From Paenibacillus dendrobii (GTDB lineage Bacteria > Bacillota > Bacilli > Paenibacillales > Paenibacillaceae): DNA of 64,000 nucleotides. Location: NCBI RefSeq assembly GCF_009807035.1, contig NZ_WUBI01000003.1, positions 186,001-250,000 on the forward strand, written 5' to 3'. The first letter of the stretch is position 1; the number at the start of each line of letters is the position of its first letter. The position numbers and the translations under genes are program-made. The notes below the pieces were generated by a model that ran no database searches, was not told the DNA's origin, and was given only the letters and a program-made list of their open reading frames with translations. Of this stretch, positions 8,997-17,939 are shown one piece after another.

Positions 8997-9043
8997 AAAA
9001 AGACCTTTTCACCCTGCCCGGTTGCGGACATCTGAAAAGGTCT
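8997..9043 (-). terminator. Terminator of the caa3 oxidase operon
   Basis: Minus-strand 11-base stem AGACCTTTTCA / TGAAAAGGTCT with a 21-base loop, followed by TTTTTG. It lies 39 bases past the stop of the DUF420 gene, the last gene of the cta cluster. The roughly 180 bases between it and the gene start at 8762 hold only that gene's presumed promoter; I see no other feature there. Confidence 0.8.
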
Positions 9044-9081
9044 CTTATGCTTGTCTACTGCAGAATGGATATCATCCAATC

Positions 9082-9546
9082 TTATGCGCCCAAAATGACT
9101 TCCCACACCGGCTTGGTATGCCCGCCTGGATATAAAATATACAGCAGGACATAAACAGCTACGCCGGTAATGGCCGTTACAAACCAAATGGTTGCCGTAA
9201 CTCTTCCCCACTTCCGGTGTTTCGAGAATTTCTCTTTGAAAGCCAGCACCAGCGTGGTGATCCCAAATACGGCAGCAATCGTCGCCAGCGTAATGTGGAA
9301 GATCAAGAAGATTTGGTAATACACTTTCATTTCGTCCGATCCGCCCCAGGATGTATTACCTACGAAAGCGGTTCGGGAAACGTAAATAATGAAGAACAGC
9401 AGCGCCGCGATCGCACCGCTTATCATTACCTTTTTGTGGGCGTCGCGTTTGCCCTGAATAATGAGCACCCAGCCGATTGCCACCAAAATCGCACTGATGA
9501 CAATAAAAGATGTGCTGACTGTCGGCATCAGCATGTATAAATCCAT
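9082..9546 (-). CDS. DUF420 membrane protein (YozB/CtaM-like)
   Basis: 154 residues with four to five membrane segments and conserved-looking histidines (KRDAHKKVM, IFHITL, FSKHRKWGR). DUF420 proteins occur with aa3-type oxidase genes; as I recall, Staphylococcus CtaM, an aa3 oxidase maturation factor, and Bacillus YozB belong here. The gene starts 30 bases after ctaG with an AAGGAGG site, so a role in oxidase assembly is a reasonable inference from family and context. Confidence 0.85.
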   Translation of the reverse strand: MDLYMLMPTVSTSFIVISAILVAIGWVLIIQGKRDAHKKVMISGAIAALLFFIIYVSRTAFVGNTSWGGSDEMKVYYQIFLIFHITLATIAAVFGITTLVLAFKEKFSKHRKWGRVTATIWFVTAITGVAVYVLLYILYPGGHTKPVWEVILGA

Positions 9547-9576
9547 GAAAATCCTCCTTACCTCGTATACATCAGC

Positions 9577-10488
9577 TTATGCCCGGTTCAACGAACCTTC
9601 GCCATATTCGGCCGGCGCTATATCGTCATCTTCTTTATTCTCAGTCTTATACCATTGGAAAAATACTCTTCCGAGCATGGACGCGAAAATAAATTCCTGG
9701 ATGAACTTCATCACGATTCCGCCAACCTGCTGATCTACCTTTGTGCTCATGATGTTGAAAAAAGTTGGACCGCCAAAAGCCTGCAACAGCTTCGACGGAT
9801 CTCCGGATACGCAGTATCCCATCGCTTGGGCCCAGATATTCGGATCGCTGTAAGTCGCGTACATCGGCTTGGTCGAGAAAATGATCAGACCGCAGGCCGG
9901 TGTCAGCAGGACCATGTTCAGGAAGATAAAGCCGATCTTCGTAAGTCCGGAAGCTCTGTCCTTCTCGGGCAGCGGATTAATCAGGGTCCACCACATCAGA
10001 ATGGCTGCGATGAACAGCACCAGATAATACAATCTGTGCAGCGCAAAATGCAGCATCACATAATCATGAACGGCCGGGAAGTGATAGAAAGAGAATAACC
10101 CGTTAAACACGACCGCCGCAACGACAGGCTTGGCAAAAAAGCCGAGCTTCTTGAACGGATTCACTTTCAGTATCGCTCTCCACAACCATGCAGGGATCCC
10201 CATCATGAGCAGTGGCGGCGCTACCAGATACGATAGTGCCATCGTGGTCATGTGAAACGTGAACATCATGTGTCCGAGCAGACTGATCGGCCCGCCTTGA
10301 GCAAGGTACAGAATAAACATACCGCAGACGAAGCTGATCTTTTTGCTTAAAGACACGGGTTCAGCGCCGGCAAACCTCTCACTAAGCGGTCCGATAACAA
10401 CAAAATACGCAGCCGTCACGATCAGCATAAATGCGAGAAATAACGGACTGAACAAAGCGCTAAAGCTAAAATATTCTAACCCCAGCAT
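9577..10488 (-). CDS. ctaG: Cytochrome c oxidase assembly factor CtaG
   Basis: 303 residues with about seven membrane helices. Conserved histidine clusters (LLGHMMFTFHMTTM near residues 75-90, FYHFPAVHDYVMLHFALHRLYY near 140-160) are typical of the Bacillus CtaG family, which is needed for a functional caa3 oxidase and is thought to help insert copper. It is unrelated to proteobacterial CtaG/Cox11. It follows ctaF after a 99-base gap that contains a terminator-like hairpin, so its expression may depend on read-through. Confidence 0.92.
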   Translation of the reverse strand: MLGLEYFSFSALFSPLFLAFMLIVTAAYFVVIGPLSERFAGAEPVSLSKKISFVCGMFILYLAQGGPISLLGHMMFTFHMTTMALSYLVAPPLLMMGIPAWLWRAILKVNPFKKLGFFAKPVVAAVVFNGLFSFYHFPAVHDYVMLHFALHRLYYLVLFIAAILMWWTLINPLPEKDRASGLTKIGFIFLNMVLLTPACGLIIFSTKPMYATYSDPNIWAQAMGYCVSGDPSKLLQAFGGPTFFNIMSTKVDQQVGGIVMKFIQEFIFASMLGRVFFQWYKTENKEDDDIAPAEYGEGSLNRA

Positions 10489-10549
10489 GTTAAAACCTCC
10501 TCTCAGGCAGCATCAGTTCTGTCGAATTTGTGACAGCTCGCCTTCATTG

Positions 10550-10580
10550 AAAAAAAGAGGGGGCCAAAGCCCGCCTCTTT
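10550..10580 (-). terminator. Terminator-like hairpin between ctaF and ctaG
   Basis: Minus-strand AAAGAGGCGGGC, a 3-4 base loop, GGCCCCCTCTTT and then a T-run, just past the ctaF stop. It would end the ctaCDEF message, with partial read-through into ctaG. Confidence 0.7.
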
Positions 10581-10587
10581 CTCTATT

Positions 10588-10911
10588 TTACCACCAAACC
10601 CAGTACAATGCTGTGACAATCGCCGTACCGGCTACGAAGAATCCGCCTATCATGAAAATGATGGGCATCATGTGACCCCGATCCTTCAAGTGCATCCAGT
10701 AACCCATTTGTACCAGAACTTGAATGATCGCCATCAGAAGGAGGAACAAAACGGTGAAAGCCGTGTTCACTCCGCCTGCAATAACGGCTGCAAAAGCGAT
10801 GGCCGTCAGAATGATGGAGAAAATGAATACTATAATATGCTTTTGTGGTCCCTCATGACGTTGGCTGTGTTTCACTGCGTCATGAGTCGCCTGATGATCT
10901 GCAGAAGTCAT
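10588..10911 (-). CDS. ctaF: Cytochrome caa3 oxidase subunit IV
   Basis: 107 residues, three membrane helices (about 27-45, 50-70, 80-103), in the normal position after subunit III. The N-terminus is His-rich and soluble. It is a small accessory subunit that stabilises the heme-copper oxidase. An AAGGTGGG site precedes the ATG, which starts 3 bases past the ctaE stop. Confidence 0.92.
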   Translation of the reverse strand: MTSADHQATHDAVKHSQRHEGPQKHIIVFIFSIILTAIAFAAVIAGGVNTAFTVLFLLLMAIIQVLVQMGYWMHLKDRGHMMPIIFMIGGFFVAGTAIVTALYWVWW

Positions 10912-10914
10912 GTC

Positions 10915-11541
10915 TTAGCCCACCTTTCCGAGCAGGTAAACAACCGTAAAGATGAATACCCACACGACGTCGATAAAGTGCCAATACATTGCCGACACAT
11001 AAACCTTAGGCGCCGTTACGACCGTCAAACCTTTTTTGAACAGTTGTCCGATCAGGACTGAAATCCAGAGTACACCGAAAGCAACGTGGGCACCGTGGAA
11101 GCCAACCAGCGTATAGAACGCCGAACTGAACGCACTGGTCGTCATGCCGAACTTCTCGGCGATGACATATTCAGAGAACTCGTAAATCTCGAGGCCGAGG
11201 AAGCCAAGGCCCAGAATAACTGTAACGATTAACCATACGCGAAGCTTAGCGACGTTATGTCGGTGCATCGCCTGAACGGCGAACACACTGGTCAAACTAC
11301 TCACGAGCAGGATCAAAGTCGCAAGGGCTGTCGTCGTAAAGGAGAAGAGCTCATTTGCGGTTGGCCCTTCGTTCGTTTGATTGCGAAGCGCCAGGAAAGT
11401 CGCGAACAGGGTACCGAACAGCACGGCCTCTCCACCAAGGAAGAGCCAGAAGCTGAGCACTTTATTGCGGCCTTCCAACGTCGCTTTTTCCGGTTCGTGC
11501 GGCAGTGCGCCGTCTACCGTTTCTGCATGCGTTGTACTCAT
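10915..11541 (-). CDS. ctaE: Cytochrome caa3 oxidase subunit III
   Basis: 208 residues with five membrane helices, as in the short Bacillus-type subunit III. It has the WLFLGGEAVLFGTLFATFLA region near residue 32, GFHGAHVAFGV near 148 and YWHFIDVVWVFIF near 185, all family hallmarks. The start overlaps the ctaD stop by 4 bases (ATGA) and has GAGGGGGT upstream. Confidence 0.95.
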   Translation of the reverse strand: MSTTHAETVDGALPHEPEKATLEGRNKVLSFWLFLGGEAVLFGTLFATFLALRNQTNEGPTANELFSFTTTALATLILLVSSLTSVFAVQAMHRHNVAKLRVWLIVTVILGLGFLGLEIYEFSEYVIAEKFGMTTSAFSSAFYTLVGFHGAHVAFGVLWISVLIGQLFKKGLTVVTAPKVYVSAMYWHFIDVVWVFIFTVVYLLGKVG

Positions 11542-13427
11542 GCTTTTACCCCCTCTTCATCGAGCTCTTCCACTTCGATGTGCCAGCCGTGATCGTCATA
11601 CAGGGAACGCAGCAGCATGGAACCGAAAGTGATCAACAAACCGATAATCACGACAATCCAGTTATTGAAGATCAGGCTCATAAAGGAATTCGAGAAATCC
11701 TCTTTACTGAACATGAATCCAAGACCGGCAATGAAAATACCTACAGACATTACGAAAGGAAGAATCGTTGGCGATGGCATATGGATAGGTCCGAGCGGTT
11801 CTGCCGGAGTCATGCCTTTGTTGCCAGCCATTTTTTCTTTCCACAAAGCATCGATACCGCGCACAAGCGGGATCTGCTTGAAGTTGTACTCCGGAGGAGG
11901 GGAAGGAATCGCCCATTCCAGCGTACGTCCGTCTTCCCAAGGATCGTCTGCCACGCCTTTAGGCTTGAAGGCTGTTACGATGGCATTGATCAGGAAGAAG
12001 AGGATACCGATACCCATCAGAATCGCACCGACGGTACTTACCATATTCAGCGTATCGAAGCCTTGGTTAGGCAGATACGTAAATACGCGGCGCTGCATAC
12101 CCATCAGACCCAGGAAATGCTGTACGAAGAAAGTCAGATGGAAACCGATGATAAAGAACCAGAAAGACAATTTGCCAAGCGATTCGTTCAGCATACGACC
12201 GAACATCTTAGGCCACCAGTAATGCAGACCTGAGAGAAGACCGGATACGAGACCACCCACAATAACGTAGTGGAAGTGGGCTACGACGAAATATGTGTCA
12301 TGGAACTGGAAGTCAGCAGGAGCCGATGCGAGCATAACCCCTGTAACGCCACCCATAACGAAGGTAGGGATAAAACCGATCGCAAACAAGTTCGGGCTTG
12401 TAAAGCGGATTTGACCGCCCCACATGGTGAACAACCAGTTAAAGATTTTAATACCTGTAGGCACCGCGATCAGCATGGTCGCAATCGAGAACAGCGCGTT
12501 CGCAACCGGGCCAAGACCCGTTGTGAACATATGGTGAGCCCAAACCATGAAGCCGAGGAAGGCGATCAGGATGGTTGCAAACACCATGGAGCTGTATCCG
12601 AAGAGACGTTTGCGCGCGAATGTCGGTATAACCTCGGAAATAACGCCGAAAGCCGGCAAGATGAGGATATACACTTCAGGGTGACCAAAAATCCAGAAGA
12701 TATGCTGCCAAAGAACGGGGTTACCGCCATTGGACACTTCGAAGAAGTTAGCTCCCAGAATCCGGTCAAACGAGAGCAGTACCAAACCAACCGTAATGGC
12801 CGGGAAGGCGAACAGGATCATCGCAGAAGTAATAAAGGATGTCCATGTAAACATCGGCATTCTCATGAAGGACATTCCCGGCGCACGCATCGTAATGATC
12901 GTAGCCAAGAAGTTGATGCCCCCGATCAGCGTACCGAGACCGGCAATCTGAAGGCCGACGGTGTAGAAGTCAACGCCGTGCGTTGTACTGTATGTCGTCG
13001 TCGAAAGCGGAGTATAAGACGTCCAGCCGGCATCCGGCGCACCGCCCATAATCCAGCTCAGGTTGAGCAGCAGACCGCCGAACAGGAACGTCCAGAAGCC
13101 GAGTGAGTTCAAAAACGGAAATGCGACGTCGCGTGCACCGATTTGCAGCGGAATGACCGCATTCATCAGTGCAAAGATCACGGGCATAACGCCCAGGAAG
13201 ATCATCGTCGTACCGTGCATCGTAATCAATTCATTAAAGGTCTGGGCTGATACGAAATCATTCATCGGTTTGATCAGCTGCAAACGGATCAATACCGCTT
13301 CGATACCGCCGATCCCGAAGAATAAGCCGCCAGCCAATAAGTAAAGTATGGCTATTTTTTTATGGTCGACTGTCGTAAGCCAATCCATTAAGCCCTTATG
13401 GCGCTTGACACTATGAGCATGAGCCAA
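11538..13427 (-). CDS. ctaD: Cytochrome caa3 oxidase subunit I
   Basis: 629 residues. It is the catalytic heme-copper subunit carrying low-spin heme and the heme-CuB centre in the cytoplasmic membrane. Visible signatures include TMHG-type ligand region ITMHGTTMIF, the CuB region WIFGHPEVYILILPAFG with the His-Tyr pair, WAHHMFTTG, and HDTYFVVAHFHYVI with the heme ligands. The start codon is TTG at 13427, with GAGGGGG 8 bases before it; no in-frame ATG gives the conserved N-terminus. Confidence 0.97.
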   Translation of the reverse strand: MAHAHSVKRHKGLMDWLTTVDHKKIAILYLLAGGLFFGIGGIEAVLIRLQLIKPMNDFVSAQTFNELITMHGTTMIFLGVMPVIFALMNAVIPLQIGARDVAFPFLNSLGFWTFLFGGLLLNLSWIMGGAPDAGWTSYTPLSTTTYSTTHGVDFYTVGLQIAGLGTLIGGINFLATIITMRAPGMSFMRMPMFTWTSFITSAMILFAFPAITVGLVLLSFDRILGANFFEVSNGGNPVLWQHIFWIFGHPEVYILILPAFGVISEVIPTFARKRLFGYSSMVFATILIAFLGFMVWAHHMFTTGLGPVANALFSIATMLIAVPTGIKIFNWLFTMWGGQIRFTSPNLFAIGFIPTFVMGGVTGVMLASAPADFQFHDTYFVVAHFHYVIVGGLVSGLLSGLHYWWPKMFGRMLNESLGKLSFWFFIIGFHLTFFVQHFLGLMGMQRRVFTYLPNQGFDTLNMVSTVGAILMGIGILFFLINAIVTAFKPKGVADDPWEDGRTLEWAIPSPPPEYNFKQIPLVRGIDALWKEKMAGNKGMTPAEPLGPIHMPSPTILPFVMSVGIFIAGLGFMFSKEDFSNSFMSLIFNNWIVVIIGLLITFGSMLLRSLYDDHGWHIEVEELDEEGVKA

Positions 13428-13466
13428 GGTTGGTACCCCCTCTTATAAAAATCTTGCTGTTGCTGC

Positions 13467-14510
13467 TTAGTAGTTCAATTTGTAGTTAGCCAAGTAATCG
13501 GCAATGCCATCGATTTGTTCATCTGTCAGACCCAAATCTTTTGGAGCTGGCATTTTGTTGCCCGGTTTCACAGCTTGTGGATCTTCAAGCCATGTTTTGA
13601 GGTTTTCCTTAACCGGTTTGCCGCCGTCTTGACCTTCATTCAGCAAGATACCGGCAACAGATTCACGGGAACCGATGCCTGTAAGATTCGGAGCTACTGG
13701 ACCACCTTGATCACCTACAGCATGGCAAGACAGGCAAGATTTCTTGAAAGTTTCAGCCAGTGCCTGATCTTTAGGCAGAACGGCCGGTGCTTTCATTGCC
13801 GCAACCCATTTGTCGAACGAATCCGGGTTCACAGCCTTAACCTTAAATTCCATCAAACCGTGTGAAGGACCGCAAAGCTCGGCACATTTACCGCGGTAAA
13901 CCCCTTCTTTATCCGTGCTAAAGCTGAACCGGTTAATGGTTCCATCCGGGTTCGTGTCCATTTTACCGGACAGGGACGGTACCCAGAAAGAGTGAAGAAC
14001 GTCAGCAGTTTTCAACTCGAAAGCGATGTTCTTGCCTGTTGGAAATACCAGTTCCTGGGCGGTTTTCACGCCGTACTGAGGATATTCAAATTCCCACCAG
14101 TATTGGTGCGAAGTTACTTTTACCTGTACGGAGCCCTTTTCATTATAGTGGTCATCACCAAAAGCAAAAATCTTTTGAACCGTAGGAACGGCGAGAATGA
14201 ACACCAGAATAAGCGGAATCACTGTCCAGATAATCTCCAGTTTGAAGTTACCTTCCACTTGTTCAGGCACATCTGTTTGTCCCTTTTTCCTGCGGAACTT
14301 AATCAAAACGTATACCGCAATTGCAAATACGACGATCAGGACCACGATCATAATCGTGATTGATAGCTTCATCAAATCGTACTGTCCTTCCGCCACAGGC
14401 CCCTGTGGTCGTAATGCCGACAAGTCCTCGCGGCCGCACCCGGCTAAAAGCAGAGAAAATACTGCGAGCAAGGGAAGGAGTCGCTTTACAGCCTGCCACC
14501 GTTTCATCAT
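13467..14510 (-). CDS. ctaC: Cytochrome caa3 oxidase subunit II with fused cytochrome c
   Basis: 347 residues. Lipoprotein signal with lipobox LLAGC (cysteine about 25), two membrane helices, a cupredoxin domain with the CuA motif CAELCGPSHGLMEF (about 210-225), and a C-terminal cytochrome c domain with heme motif CLSCH (about 265). This makes it a caa3-type cytochrome c oxidase, not a quinol oxidase. It is the first gene of the operon, 39 bases before ctaD. ctaA/ctaB (heme A synthesis) are not adjacent and must lie elsewhere. Confidence 0.97.
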   Translation of the reverse strand: MMKRWQAVKRLLPLLAVFSLLLAGCGREDLSALRPQGPVAEGQYDLMKLSITIMIVVLIVVFAIAVYVLIKFRRKKGQTDVPEQVEGNFKLEIIWTVIPLILVFILAVPTVQKIFAFGDDHYNEKGSVQVKVTSHQYWWEFEYPQYGVKTAQELVFPTGKNIAFELKTADVLHSFWVPSLSGKMDTNPDGTINRFSFSTDKEGVYRGKCAELCGPSHGLMEFKVKAVNPDSFDKWVAAMKAPAVLPKDQALAETFKKSCLSCHAVGDQGGPVAPNLTGIGSRESVAGILLNEGQDGGKPVKENLKTWLEDPQAVKPGNKMPAPKDLGLTDEQIDGIADYLANYKLNY

Positions 14511-14577
14511 TGATCTACCCCACTTTGTACATTTTCACAGGCGCCGCCAAAGACACATTCAGCGGTCAATCACCTGC

Positions 14578-14605
14578 GCTATAACGGATGAATTGCTACT
14601 GTCAA
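14578..14605 (-). promoter_or_regulatory. Second SigA-type promoter of the cta operon (proximal)
   Basis: On the minus strand TTGACA, 16 bases, TATAGC, about 70 bases upstream of ctaC. Tandem arrangement with the distal promoter suggests two-input control. Apart from these boxes and the map terminator I see nothing in 14511-14863. Confidence 0.6.
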
Positions 14606-14624
14606 TTAAAACAATCACCTATTT

Positions 14625-14653
14625 AATATAAGTTTAAGGTACTATTTTGTCAA
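14625..14653 (-). promoter_or_regulatory. SigA-type promoter of the cta operon (distal)
   Basis: On the minus strand TTGACA, 17 bases, TATATT, about 115 bases upstream of ctaC. The -35 box is perfect and spacing optimal. Confidence 0.75.
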
Positions 14654-14863
14654 TGTTTCTGACCTAGTTCACAAATTGTTCGAAAAGTGCCGAAAGTCGC
14701 GCCACACAAGCGTTTGCAATCGTTTCCACCGTGCCTGCACCCCCCTTTCAGCCCCTCGGTTTGGAACCTTAACAATCCCTTTTCGTATACCCACATTTCT
14801 TATCTTTCATTCATATTTCCCCTTTTTCCAAGGTTTGAATCGTCATCAAATCGTCATTTTTCA

Positions 14864-14889
14864 ACAAAAAAAGGAGCCGATCGGCTCCT
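14864..14889 (-). terminator. Rho-independent terminator of map
   Basis: An 18-base perfect palindrome made of AGGAGCCGA and TCGGCTCCT is followed on the minus strand by seven T. It overlaps the map stop codon (14888-14890). Confidence 0.85.
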
Positions 14890-15637
14890 AATTGGTCAAG
14901 ATCATCGGCCCTTCTCTTGTAACGGCAACGGTATGCTCAAACTGCGCACCGCTTGTGCCGTCCGCCGTCTGAATGCTCCAGCCGTCATCATTCCATAGTA
15001 CGGCCCCGGTAGAACCCAGCGTAAATATGGGCTCGACCGTGATGACCATCCCCTCGACCAGCGTTTCACCATCTCCGCGCCTGCCATAGTTCGGCACATC
15101 CGGCGGCTCATGCAGCTGTTTACCGATACCGTGACCGACAAGAGGCTTTACAACGCCAAATCGTCCCTTGCGTGCCGCCTTATCAATAACATAACCGATG
15201 TCTCCGATCGTATTTCCGATTCTGGCTTGATCAATCCCGGCATACAGTGCCTGTTCCGTCTTCAGCAGAAGCTTTTGCAAGGGTCTGCTCAGCCTCCCTA
15301 CTCCGTAGCTCCAGCCGGAATCCGCGAGCCAGCCATCCTTGTTAACGACAATATCAATGGTTATCACGTCCCCTTCCGACAAGGGAACATCATTCGGAAA
15401 GCCATGACAGACGGTATCATTGACGGAAGAGCAGATGGCAAACGGAAACCCGCGGTACCCCTTCTGCTCGGGAGATGCCCCATACCTGGACAAATACTCT
15501 TCAACGAAAGCATCAATCGTAAGAGAAGTTATGCCGGGAGCGATCATCTGTGCAATCTCCCGGTGACAGGCTGACAGAATGCGGCCCGCCTCCCGCATAT
15601 AGCCGATCTCTTCCCTGCTTTTCAAGCTTATTTCCAT
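14888..15637 (-). CDS. map: Methionine aminopeptidase, type I
   Basis: 249 residues. It removes the initiator methionine from nascent proteins in the cytosol. The metal ligands of the pita-bread fold are visible: VITIDIVVNKDGWLADSG with the Asp ligands (about 93-107), GHGIGKQLHEPPDVPNYG (about 168), a Glu in VEPIF (about 201) and the C-terminal Glu in QFEHTVAV. An AAGGGAG site precedes the ATG. It is monocistronic; in Bacillus a second map copy lies in the ribosomal operon, so this is likely the extra paralogue. Confidence 0.95.
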   Translation of the reverse strand: MEISLKSREEIGYMREAGRILSACHREIAQMIAPGITSLTIDAFVEEYLSRYGASPEQKGYRGFPFAICSSVNDTVCHGFPNDVPLSEGDVITIDIVVNKDGWLADSGWSYGVGRLSRPLQKLLLKTEQALYAGIDQARIGNTIGDIGYVIDKAARKGRFGVVKPLVGHGIGKQLHEPPDVPNYGRRGDGETLVEGMVITVEPIFTLGSTGAVLWNDDGWSIQTADGTSGAQFEHTVAVTREGPMILTN

Positions 15638-15730
15638 GTTGCACTCCCTTTCGCCTACGCTTAAATGCCCATCAAACGGGGAATGTTACACTATATGCGA
15701 GCCGCTGAGCCGGGAATCAGCTAACAACAC

Positions 15731-15772
15731 AAAAAAAACCGCAGTTCCGCGAAAGCTCCGCGGAATACGGTT
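15731..15772 (-). terminator. Rho-independent terminator
   Basis: Minus-strand stem AACCGTATTCCGCG / CGCGGAACTGCGGTT (one mismatch region) followed by eight T, 46 bases past the stop of the 15818-16006 gene. Confidence 0.8.
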
Positions 15773-15817
15773 CTATATCCATTGCTTTATTTATATTTTG
15801 TACCGGCACTGAAGTGA

Positions 15818-16006
15818 TTATGAAACAGAAGAGTTCATTCTTCCGAGTTCATGCTCCACAACCGAGGTCAATTCTTCCTCGTACCCTCCCATAATATGAT
15901 ATTTCCGGACGTATTCCTTAACAAATTTCTTCGGATCCTTAGGCCGGAAAATCCGTGTCATTTCCCGCAGACTTTCTTTTACTTCGTTATGACCTTTCGT
16001 TGCCAT
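15818..16006 (-). CDS. Small conserved-looking protein, unknown function
   Basis: 62 residues from the ATG at 16006, which has GGGAGG 8 bases upstream; the longer frame to 16045 lacks a site. The sequence is charged and helical with no membrane segment; a block REMTRIFRPKDPKKFVKEYV suggests an amphipathic helix. Its own terminator follows. No family is recognised. Between this gene and 16254 (about 250 bases) I see only its presumed promoter. Confidence 0.6.
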   Translation of the reverse strand: MATKGHNEVKESLREMTRIFRPKDPKKFVKEYVRKYHIMGGYEEELTSVVEHELGRMNSSVS

Positions 16007-16253
16007 GATAGTTCCCTCCCAAAACACTTGAATGGATTGCTCCAATTAAGAGAATGCCGAAAAGACCTTACCTGACATGAAGAAGTAGTCGTTTGCAGTT
16101 AGTTATTTAGGTTTGGGCTTGAACGCTCCCGGCTCCCGCTTTAGGCTCTGAAATGTAACATACCCTAAGACGGAAAGTCTGAATCACTCCTTTCATTGTA
16201 TCATATTCTGCTGCCGAAAACAGCTTTCCAAAAAAATGAATAGATTAAGTTTT

Positions 16254-16282
16254 TTTACAATGAATTCAAAGGTTCTTATCTT
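16254..16282 (+). promoter_or_regulatory. Candidate SigA promoter for the serine hydrolase
   Basis: TTTACA, 17 bases, TATCTT, about 85 bases upstream of the 16366 start. Moderate match with good spacing. Confidence 0.45.
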
Positions 16283-16365
16283 TGATCATCGGCTAATCGG
16301 GTTAAGTACATAATAACAATTAAAAATCACGCATCATTTCAGGACTTTGGAAAGGAGATCTGAAC

Positions 16366-17481
16366 ATGGAACGCCATGATATGCCGATGTTTAGAGCACC
16401 ATCCTACCGTCCCCCGCCCTTTCCCTACCGCCAACCGGACAAGGAGGGCTGTGACGAACATTTACTGAACCTGGCCGATGAAGCCATCCGCAACTCTTTT
16501 CCGAAAATGCACAGCTTTCTCGTAGCCCAGAGCGGCGACCTGATTTATGAAAAATACTATAATGGCCAGAATAGGGGATCACTGAATGATTTGAGATCGG
16601 CCACCAAGAGCTTTACCTCAATTCTGACGGGAATTGCCCTAGACCGCTGCCAGCTGCCGGATCTGGATGAGCCGCTCATGAACATACTTGAACGATACAC
16701 TTCAGAAAGAACCGATCCGGCCCTGCATCGGACCCTCACGCTCAGGAGATTATTAACCATGACTACCGGATTGGCCTGGCAGACCGGCAAAAGGCTGGGG
16801 GAACCCTTCATTCACCACTTTCACCGGAGCAGGCACTGGACCTCGTATGCCCTCTCCCTGCCGGTGCTTCCGGAAATGGTGGGATGCTTTCAATACCGGA
16901 GCGTTGACACCCATCTCCTGTCTGTCATTCTTTCGGAATGTACGGGTCAGGATGCATACAGCTATGCGAGGGAGCATTTATTTGGGCCGCTGGGCATCGA
17001 GCATGCTGAATGGACTTCCAGTCCTGAAGGCCACAGCATGGGACATATCGGTCTATATCTTACGTCAAGGGATATGGTGAAATTCGGTATATGTTGCCTG
17101 GAAGGTGGGAATTGGAATGGACGGAAGGTGATTTCCCCTACCTGGCTAAGCCAGGCGCTGCAGACCCAAGTGGAGGGTTACCCCGCTTTCGGAGATTACG
17201 GTTTCGGCTGGTGGACAGGCAAGATGAACGGACAAGCATTCAGCTATGCGCACGGGCATGGCGGACAACAAATCTATGTGTTTCCCGAACTGGATGCCGT
17301 CGTCGTTTTTACCGCTGATTGCAAGGTGAGCCGCTGGAAGAATCCCAAACCTCTGTTGCAGCAATTCATCCTAAAGGCCTTGAACGGATCTGCCGCCAAG
17401 GAACGGATAATCCGCAGCAAGGATGGGAACGTTAATAAGGCAGTTTTACGTCTTCAGCAGAATGATCCCGACAGCAATTGA
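16366..17481 (+). CDS. Serine hydrolase, beta-lactamase/AmpC fold (COG1680)
   Basis: 371 residues with no signal peptide, so probably cytosolic. The active-site SxxK is SATKSF (Ser near residue 79). The second motif region reads FQYRSVDTHLLS (Tyr near 187), and the third, in place of KTG, is HGHGG near residue 304. This pattern belongs to class C-like esterases and peptidases rather than antibiotic-resistance enzymes. A GGAAAGGAG site precedes the ATG. A small gene follows after 14 bases with its own strong site, so they are likely co-transcribed. Substrate unknown. Confidence 0.85.
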   Translation: MERHDMPMFRAPSYRPPPFPYRQPDKEGCDEHLLNLADEAIRNSFPKMHSFLVAQSGDLIYEKYYNGQNRGSLNDLRSATKSFTSILTGIALDRCQLPDLDEPLMNILERYTSERTDPALHRTLTLRRLLTMTTGLAWQTGKRLGEPFIHHFHRSRHWTSYALSLPVLPEMVGCFQYRSVDTHLLSVILSECTGQDAYSYAREHLFGPLGIEHAEWTSSPEGHSMGHIGLYLTSRDMVKFGICCLEGGNWNGRKVISPTWLSQALQTQVEGYPAFGDYGFGWWTGKMNGQAFSYAHGHGGQQIYVFPELDAVVVFTADCKVSRWKNPKPLLQQFILKALNGSAAKERIIRSKDGNVNKAVLRLQQNDPDSN

Positions 17482-17495
17482 AGGAGGACTCTTGA

Positions 17496-17780
17496 ATGAA
17501 AAACAAAAACAAAGCCATGCTGCCCGTTTCCCGTGAAGAAGTCGAGGTTGACGGAGTCTATACCAATGAATGGGGACGCGAGGAAATACTGCATCGAGGC
17601 CAGGATTTCCCGGCTGATCCGATGCTGGGAACCACCGAATGGCAGCTGAGCGAGCTCGTTTACGACAATCATCATGAAGGCCGGACCGATCCTCGCCTGG
17701 TTCCGAAGGAAAACGACACGGACAAGATCGGCAAAATTACGCATCCCCGCAAACAACAGCAAGGCGGCGACCCTTCCTAA
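17496..17780 (+). CDS. Small hydrophilic protein, unknown function
   Basis: 94 residues, charged, no membrane segment or cysteines. GAAGGAGG precedes the ATG by 8 bases and a strong terminator follows. It begins 14 bases after the serine hydrolase and probably shares its message. Central residues GTTEWQLSELVYDNHHEG look like a compact motif, but I recognise no family. Confidence 0.6.
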   Translation: MKNKNKAMLPVSREEVEVDGVYTNEWGREEILHRGQDFPADPMLGTTEWQLSELVYDNHHEGRTDPRLVPKENDTDKIGKITHPRKQQQGGDPS

Positions 17781-17805
17781 GGATTGACTTCAGATATTTT
17801 ATGCC

Positions 17806-17873
17806 AAAAGGCATCTTCAAGAGCGGGCTCACGGATATTTCCGATTGCCCGCGTTCAAGAAGATGCCTTTTTT
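17806..17873 (+). terminator. Long-stem rho-independent terminator
   Basis: Arms AAAGGCATCTTC and GAAGATGCCTTT plus an inner GC stem GCGGGC / GCCCGC, followed by six T. It ends the 16366-17780 unit. Confidence 0.85.
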
Positions 17874-17939
17874 ACGCTCATAACTTGTCTCACCTGGACA
17901 TATGTTTATACAACAATCCCGTTGTAAGACAAGGAGTGT

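Noticed and set aside
12270..13106. 278-codon open frame antisense to ctaD
   Set aside because: Charged low-complexity translation opposite a highly conserved oxidase subunit; no start signal.
14710..14725. Catabolite-repression (cre)-like sequence TGCAATCGTTTCCA
   Set aside because: Two mismatches at conserved positions and located upstream of rather than at a promoter; not convincing.
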